From Methylobacterium brachythecii (GTDB lineage: Bacteria; Pseudomonadota; Alphaproteobacteria; Rhizobiales; Beijerinckiaceae), in the NCBI RefSeq assembly GCF_014196345.1, contig NZ_JACIDN010000009.1, forward strand, positions 186,001 to 250,000: a DNA stretch of 64,000 nucleotides. Reading direction: 5' to 3'. Positions 59,906-64,000 of the stretch are shown one piece after another. Position 1 is the first letter of the stretch. The number at the start of each line of letters is the position of its first letter. Both the position numbers and the translations under genes were made by a program. Under the pieces are notes generated by a model. The model worked only from the letters and a program-made list of their open reading frames with translations. It was not told where the DNA came from and searched no databases.

Positions 59906-60004
59906 GACGGATGCGCCTGCATACGCAGTTGCGTCCGAGCAGGTAACGACTGGGGCAAACGAGCGAATTGGGAACGGAACGTAGCAGCGTCGGAGGATGG
60001 CAAG

Positions 60005-61315
60005 ATGAAGGTTCTGATCGCCGCGACGCCCCTGACGGGGCACGTCAATCCGCTTCTCGCAATCGGCCGTCTGCTCCTGGAGCGCGGTGACGAAGTCACG
60101 TTCATCACCGACCCCTCCTTTTCGAGGAAGGTCGAGGCCGCAGGCCTGGCGTTCGTGCCGTACGACGACAACGGATCAGCGAGCTATCTCGAGCCGAACC
60201 TTCCCCCTGGTCCCGAGCGCTGGACTCACGAGTTCGAACGTCGCTTCATCGCTCTCATGCCGATGCAGGCCGCGCTCCTGCGCGAGCTGATCGCCGAGAC
60301 CAGCCCCGACGTGATCGTCGCCGGAAGCATGTTTCTTGGGGTTCTCCCGCTGCTGCTGGGCGACGCGCCCCGGCCACCGATTGCGGTTTTGAATACCAGC
60401 TTCCTGTTCCTCGACCGTCCCGACGGCGCACCGATAGGAATTGGTCTGCCACCCCCTCGCGACGAAGCCGAGCAGGCCCACTCCGCGGGCCTCAAGACCA
60501 TTATGGATACGGCCTTCGTTGGCCCGGTCCGCGCGCTCGCCGACGCACGCCTCAGCTCGCTGGGTCTTCCCCCGTTGCCTGCGTCGCTGACCCACTCGAT
60601 CGTGGTCCTGCCTGACGTCTTCCTGCAGCCCAGCGTCCCAGAGTTCGAATACGACTACGGCGAACTCCCCAAAAACCTTCGATTCGTCGGTCTCCTACCC
60701 AGCGGACCGGCCAAAATACCGCTCCCGGACTGGTGGTCGGAGCTCGATCCGGCAAAGCCCACCGTCCTCGTGACGCAGGGAACGCTCGCAAACAGTGACT
60801 TCGGGCAATTGGTGGAACCTGCGCTTCTCGCGCTAGCGGAGCGCACCGACATCAACGTGGTGGCGACAGCCGGCGGAAGGCCGGTCGACGAGGTGCACCT
60901 GGCGCTTCCGGCAAATGCCCGGATCTCCAGCTACCTCCCCTTCGACACTGTCCTTTCGCAAGTCGACCTGCTCGTCACCAACGGCGGCTACGGCAGCGTG
61001 TCTCAAGCACTTGCCGCCGGCGTGCCTCTCGTCTCGGCAGGTCTGACCGAAGACAAGGCCGAAGTAGCCGCCCGCATCGGTTGGTCCGGCGTGGGAATCA
61101 ATCTCGCGACGAATACGCCAACGGTCGAAGCGCTACGCGACGCTATCGGCAGGGTGCTTTCCGAGCCGGGATTCAAGGCTCGTGCCAGTGAATTCGCGGA
61201 CGCTTTCCGCGAACTCGACGCGCGTCGCGAGATCCTTTCCGCCCTTGACGACCTCGTTGCTGCTGACCGGGCCATCAAACCTGCAGCCGCAACGGAATTC
61301 CGACAAGAGGCGTGA
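60005..61315 (+). CDS. GT1-family glycosyltransferase (UGT/MGT-like)
   Basis: 436-residue GT-B enzyme of the UDP-glycosyltransferase/macrolide glycosyltransferase type. The N-terminus MKVLIAATPLTGHVNPLLAIG is the acceptor-domain signature. The C-terminal donor site has VTQGT, SYLPFDTVLSQVDLLVTNGGYGSVSQAL and the closing AGVPLVSAGLTEDKAEVAARI. Such enzymes glycosylate small lipophilic acceptors such as polyketides, carotenoids or sterol-like molecules. It stands first in a forward run with a short peptide, ferredoxin, reductase and P450, so a hydroxylated product of the P450 is a plausible acceptor. This is inferred from position. Confidence 0.88.
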   Translation: MKVLIAATPLTGHVNPLLAIGRLLLERGDEVTFITDPSFSRKVEAAGLAFVPYDDNGSASYLEPNLPPGPERWTHEFERRFIALMPMQAALLRELIAETSPDVIVAGSMFLGVLPLLLGDAPRPPIAVLNTSFLFLDRPDGAPIGIGLPPPRDEAEQAHSAGLKTIMDTAFVGPVRALADARLSSLGLPPLPASLTHSIVVLPDVFLQPSVPEFEYDYGELPKNLRFVGLLPSGPAKIPLPDWWSELDPAKPTVLVTQGTLANSDFGQLVEPALLALAERTDINVVATAGGRPVDEVHLALPANARISSYLPFDTVLSQVDLLVTNGGYGSVSQALAAGVPLVSAGLTEDKAEVAARIGWSGVGINLATNTPTVEALRDAIGRVLSEPGFKARASEFADAFRELDARREILSALDDLVAADRAIKPAAATEFRQEA

Positions 61316-61369
61316 TCGGGCGCATCCGCCCTCGGCATCGCACTGCCAAGCAAGACGAAGGAGATCGTC

Positions 61370-61540
61370 ATGAACGTTGAAGCCGAAGGGCATCGCCGAC
61401 TGGAGGCGTCGACCTCGGAAACAGTGACGGGACTGCTCGCGGGCATCGTCATCGCGCTTGCCACAGGGATGCCCTTGCGCTCCGCCGGGAAGCTCATTCC
61501 GAGCGACGACGACCACAGCACGCCGTATCTCGGCGTCTGA
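61370..61540 (+). CDS. 56-residue protein between glycosyltransferase and ferredoxin
   Basis: Short frame starting MNVEAEGHRRLEAST with AAGGAG 6-7 bp before the ATG. It has one hydrophobic segment (VTGLLAGIVIALATG) and an acidic tail SDDDHSTPYLGV. No family recognised. It is closely spaced with its neighbours (54 bp after the glycosyltransferase, 30 bp before the ferredoxin), so it is probably translated from the same mRNA. It could be a small membrane partner of the P450 system; a peptide precursor role cannot be judged. Confidence 0.55.
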   Translation: MNVEAEGHRRLEASTSETVTGLLAGIVIALATGMPLRSAGKLIPSDDDHSTPYLGV

Positions 61541-61570
61541 CCGACCCCAATCCCAACCGGAGCCGGCCGC

Positions 61571-61786
61571 ATGCGTATCGTCGTCGATCTCAACCGCTGC
61601 CAGGGCTACGCGCAGTGCTGCTACGCAGCGCCTGAGCACTTCGAGCTGCGTGGCCACGAGATCCTGTTCTACGACCCGGCGCCACCGGAGAGAGAGCGCG
61701 CTCGCATCGAGCGGGCACAGCAGGCCTGCCCTGTCCGGGCGATCAGCATCGAGCCCGCCGACCTCGCAGAGCAAGACGAGCCATGA
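61571..61786 (+). CDS. [3Fe-4S]-type ferredoxin
   Basis: 71-residue single-cluster ferredoxin of the type that feeds bacterial class I P450s. Cluster cysteines are Cys10 and Cys16 in CQGYAQC and Cys53 in the CPVRAI motif. Between the first two, the position that would be a fourth cluster ligand is not Cys, as in 3Fe-4S proteins; Cys17 is additional. Its stop overlaps the reductase start (ATGA). Confidence 0.92.
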   Translation: MRIVVDLNRCQGYAQCCYAAPEHFELRGHEILFYDPAPPERERARIERAQQACPVRAISIEPADLAEQDEP

Positions 61787-63111
61787 GCGACATGGAAACC
61801 GCCGGCATCGTTGTTGTTGGCGGTTCTTTGGCTGGTCTCCGGGGTGCCGAGGCGCTCCGCAACGGTGGTTACACCGGCCCTCTGACGATCGTAGGCGACG
61901 AGCCGTATCCGCCTTACGACCGGCCGCCGCTCTCGAAACACGTTCTCGCCGGTGCACTCGACGCCGCCTCAACAGAGCTTCCTCGACTCGTCCGTTTGAA
62001 TGCGCGTTGGCGTCTTGGCCAAACGGTGGTCGCACTCGACCGGATCGCGAGGGTGATCGGCCTCGCCGACGGCTCCGCCATTCCGTTCCAGTCGCTGCTC
62101 GTCGCGACAGGAGCGCAGGCGCGCCGTTGGACCCGTGCGGGCAGCGAGCTGGCAGGCGTCTTCACGATCCGAACCCGCGACGACGCCGCAGCGCTCCGGT
62201 CGGCGCTGGCCTCCGTCCCAGCCCGCGTGCTGATCATCGGAGGGGGCCTGATTGGTTGCGAGACGGCTTCGTGCTGCAGCGACCTCGGATTGCCGACCAC
62301 GCTGGTCGATTCCAACCCGGCGCCTCTCTCTCGCGTGCTCGGCGCGACGGTCGGCAACGTGATCGCCGGCTGCATGATGGACGCCGGCGTCGATTTCCGA
62401 GCGAGCACGCATGTCGACGCTCTCGAGGGCGCCTTCGGGAAAGTCGTCCGTGCAAGGCTATCCGATGGCAGCGCGATCGAGACCGATCTCGTGGTCGTGG
62501 CGCTCGGCGCCGTACGGGAGACGGGTTGGCTGTCGAGAGCTGGTCTGTTGGCAGATTCAGGCGGTCTGACCTGCGACAGCGCCTGTCGTGCCTTGAACGT
62601 CGAAGGCCAACCCGACCTGAACATCTTCGCGGCGGGGGATGTGGCACGCTGGCCCAACGCGCACTACGGCGATCGCCTCATGACCGTCGAGCACTGGGGA
62701 AACGCCATAGAACAAGCGGAGCACGCAGCTCGCAACATCCTCTCGGATCCATCGGATCAAAATGCCTACAGGCACCTACCGGCCTTCTGGTCCAGCCAAT
62801 TCGGCATCAACATCAAAACCGTAGGCAGCGCTGAAGGCGCCGAAGCGGCTGCAATCACGCAGGGATCGCTGTCATCCCGACGATTCCTGGCAGTCTACGG
62901 ACGCGAAGGACATACCGTCGCAGCCGTGTCTTTCGACGAGGCGCGGTGGCTACCCAGCTACGCCCGTCGCATCGAGATCAAGGCGACATTCCCGCCTGTC
63001 CCAGGCGCGATCGACCAGGAGCGGGTCGATGTCGTCGATCCGGGTTTCCCAGCGCCGCGTGAACTCGCCGGCGCGACGTCCAGTGTGAGACAGGAAGCGG
63101 CGCATGCGTAG
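61783..63111 (+). CDS. FAD-dependent ferredoxin reductase
   Basis: 442-residue pyridine-nucleotide-disulfide family reductase like putidaredoxin reductase, passing electrons from NAD(P)H to the ferredoxin. The FAD fold is VVVGGSLAGLRGAEAL, followed by PYDRPPLSK. The NAD(P) fold is VLIIGGGLIGCETASCCSDLG and the second FAD contact is IFAAGDVARW. It starts within the ferredoxin stop codon and ends 8 bp into the P450 gene, so all three are translationally coupled. Confidence 0.92.
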   Translation: MSDMETAGIVVVGGSLAGLRGAEALRNGGYTGPLTIVGDEPYPPYDRPPLSKHVLAGALDAASTELPRLVRLNARWRLGQTVVALDRIARVIGLADGSAIPFQSLLVATGAQARRWTRAGSELAGVFTIRTRDDAAALRSALASVPARVLIIGGGLIGCETASCCSDLGLPTTLVDSNPAPLSRVLGATVGNVIAGCMMDAGVDFRASTHVDALEGAFGKVVRARLSDGSAIETDLVVVALGAVRETGWLSRAGLLADSGGLTCDSACRALNVEGQPDLNIFAAGDVARWPNAHYGDRLMTVEHWGNAIEQAEHAARNILSDPSDQNAYRHLPAFWSSQFGINIKTVGSAEGAEAAAITQGSLSSRRFLAVYGREGHTVAAVSFDEARWLPSYARRIEIKATFPPVPGAIDQERVDVVDPGFPAPRELAGATSSVRQEAAHA

Positions 63112-64000
63112 CGAAACGCTTTTCTCAGAGGTGATGGACCCCAAAAACCGGGCCAATCCCTATCCGCTCTACGAACTGTTTCGACAGACACCAGTGGCCA
63201 AGCAGAGCGACGGCAGCTTCGTCGTCAGCACGCACGAGAATATCCGGACTCTGCTTTTCGACCCGCGCCTCAGCTCGGAGGACCTTCCGCCTTCCCGTAG
63301 GCCGCACACGGGAAATCCAATCAAGGATTGGATCTTGAATCCGATCAAGAACCGAGTGGTCACCGCGCATCGACCATTCATCTTCCGCGACCCACCGGAC
63401 CACGACACGCTGCGAAAGTTCGTCATGGACGAATTCACGATCCAGCGTGTCAACGATGCCCACGGCCGCGTCGAGAGCCTCGTCGACGAGTTCATCGAGC
63501 GATGCCGCGGCAGGAGCGAGGTCTGCCTCGTCGAGGATCTTTCCTACCCGCTTCCGGTCGCCGTCATATGCGACCTCCTCGGAGTGCCTGAGGAGGACGA
63601 GCCCCATTTCCAAAGATGGGCCACCCAGCTGGCGACGGCGCTGGAGCCAGATGCCCGGCACGACGAGACTGGCCGCCACGCCATCGTCGCGGCCTTCGAC
63701 GAAATCTCGGCCTACATGCGGAAGCTGATCCGCGAGAAGCGCCGCCGGCCAGCCGACGACATGCTGAGCCGGCTCGCCAAGCCCGGAAACAAGCGCACGC
63801 CCGGCATGGGCGACATCGACCTTATCGCGACGGGCATTCTCCTACTCGTCGCTGGTCACGAGACGACCGTGAACCTGATCACGAATGCGATGCTGACGTT
63901 GCTTCGCAATCCCGACGAACTGGAGAAGTTGAAAGCGGATCCCGAACGCGCGCCTCGACTCATCGAAGAAGTCCTTCGCTACGAGCCACCGGTGCACTTC
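63104..64000 (+). CDS. Cytochrome P450 (C-terminus outside window)
   Basis: First 299 codons of a soluble bacterial P450 monooxygenase. The start region reads NRANPYPLYELFRQTPV. FIFRDPPDHDTLRKFV is the C-helix region, AGHETT at residues 250-255 is the oxygen-binding I-helix, and EVLRYEPPV with Glu289 and Arg292 is the ExxR motif. The haem-cysteine loop lies beyond the window. ATG 63104 overlaps the reductase stop. Substrate unknown; the coupled ferredoxin and reductase make it a complete class I system. Confidence 0.92.
   Translation, partial: MRSETLFSEVMDPKNRANPYPLYELFRQTPVAKQSDGSFVVSTHENIRTLLFDPRLSSEDLPPSRRPHTGNPIKDWILNPIKNRVVTAHRPFIFRDPPDHDTLRKFVMDEFTIQRVNDAHGRVESLVDEFIERCRGRSEVCLVEDLSYPLPVAVICDLLGVPEEDEPHFQRWATQLATALEPDARHDETGRHAIVAAFDEISAYMRKLIREKRRRPADDMLSRLAKPGNKRTPGMGDIDLIATGILLLVAGHETTVNLITNAMLTLLRNPDELEKLKADPERAPRLIEEVLRYEPPVHF

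Overview
The window is high-GC DNA from an alphaproteobacterium, most likely Methylobacterium/Methylorubrum or a close relative. Reasons: a full bacteriohopanoid gene set split over two loci, a DUF6894-type small protein, GTG/TTG starts with purine-rich Shine-Dalgarno sites, and homodimeric AceE next to a Cyo quinol oxidase. The genus is an inference; no marker gene was compared.

Layout. 1-4 kb: hopanoid locus one. hpnN (RND lipid transporter, cut by the window start) is divergent from hpnH (radical SAM adenosylhopane synthase), and hpnG (nucleosidase/phosphorylase) converges on hpnH. 4-12 kb: an ABC-dependent capsule export module: KpsD-type lipoprotein, LTA-synthase/sulfatase-like membrane protein, KpsC and KpsS, followed by an SDR and a formyltransferase. 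12-15.4 kb: ettA, a secreted NUC1 nuclease and two small unknown proteins. 15.7-23.9 kb: hopanoid locus two, dxs-hpnA-hpnC-hpnD-hpnE-shc, mostly with ATGA/TGATG overlaps. It runs from deoxyxylulose phosphate supply to squalene and cyclisation to hopene.

24-34.5 kb, opposite strand: a fully reducing type I polyketide synthase of about 2,480 residues without thioesterase, translationally coupled to an alpha-oxoamine synthase, with ugd upstream. This PKS-AONS pair is the strongest candidate for an undescribed pathway here. It predicts an amino-ketone, sphingoid-like lipid.

34.8-36.5 kb: a tRNA-Val(GAC) whose 3' half is repeated 1.6 kb downstream. The repeats bracket an AT-rich insert that holds one orphan ORF with a possible His/Cys dyad and a broken transposase remnant. 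36.6-50.4 kb: housekeeping energy metabolism: SGNH hydrolase, surf1-cyoDCBA, an MFS transporter, and the lpdA-aceF-aceE pyruvate dehydrogenase set. 50.6-53.3 kb: an ABC transporter after a frameshifted siderophore permease.

54.7-64 kb: the 3' half of a tRNA-Gly(CCC) at 54,660-54,705 marks the end of an apparent genomic island that continues beyond the window. It holds decayed DNA, a Tat-type thioredoxin-like protein, a six-TM protein, a broken cNMP-binding/patatin gene, and a compact glycosyltransferase, 56-aa peptide, 3Fe-4S ferredoxin, ferredoxin reductase and cytochrome P450 set.
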